From: CAZDVQ01 sp964508975
GTDB taxonomy: Bacteria; Bacteroidota; Bacteroidia; Chitinophagales; Saprospiraceae
Assembly (NCBI GenBank): GCA_964508975.1
Contig: CAZDVQ010000062.1
Coordinates: forward strand, 1 to 25,265
Direction of reading: 5' to 3'
DNA length: 25,265 nucleotides
In this document: piece by piece, positions 25,242 through 25,265 of the stretch
How the letters are laid out: the number at the start of each line of letters is the position of its first letter
Numbering within the stretch: the stretch's first letter is position 1
The notes under the pieces: model-generated
Databases searched by the model: none
What the model was told of the DNA's origin: nothing
What the model saw: the letters and a program-made list of their open reading frames with translations, nothing else
Translations under genes and position numbers: made by a program

Positions 25242-25265
25242 CTACGATTAGGACACATCTTTAGC

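Overview
The window is chromosomal DNA from a member of the Bacteroidota. The evidence is two proteins ending in type IX secretion (T9SS) sorting domains, a LytS/LytTR two-component pair with a periplasmic propeller sensor, promoter-like TAnnTTTG motifs in front of several genes, a Bacteroidota-type ParE, and a mosaic of GC-rich hairpin repeats in nearly every intergenic gap. I cannot place it below phylum with confidence.

Layout. 1-300: 3' end of a T9SS cargo gene, then a terminator. 604-4337: sensor histidine kinase plus LytTR response regulator, an obvious signalling pair. 4338-4951: repeat-filled gap. 4952-8146 (minus strand): clpB followed 12 nt later by pnuC. 8645-13228 (minus): a 1527-residue T9SS-secreted multidomain surface protein. 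13708-16911 (plus): a 1067-residue protein that reads as a shortened, motif-degenerate relative of the DUF4011-helicase-Vsr (Hhe-type) proteins. 17444-18154: an AT-rich orphan lipoprotein gene between two repeat elements. 18498-20278: a DUF2027/Smr protein and an SGNH hydrolase, 2 nt apart. 20394-24982: parE, a sodium/solute symporter strikingly like the animal high-affinity choline transporter, and an acyltransferase-3 membrane protein, closely spaced on one strand. 24983-25265: repeats.

The intergenic DNA is the second story. Eight copies of one structured repeat superfamily occur (about 453, 4433, 4775, 8228, 13431, 16920, 18330, 25007; both orientations). Their first stem-loop changes sequence from copy to copy while its arms stay complementary. 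Two copies carry the same extra 3' block and form inverted repeats around a 13.5 kb segment. A 284-bp inverted-repeat, MITE-like element sits at 17027-17310, and a cut-off half copy ends the window. No tRNA, rRNA, CRISPR array, transposase or integrase gene was seen.

Most housekeeping genes (clpB, parE, pnuC) look intact and ordinary. The best candidates for something undescribed are the helicase-nuclease derivative at 13708-16911 and the structured repeats.
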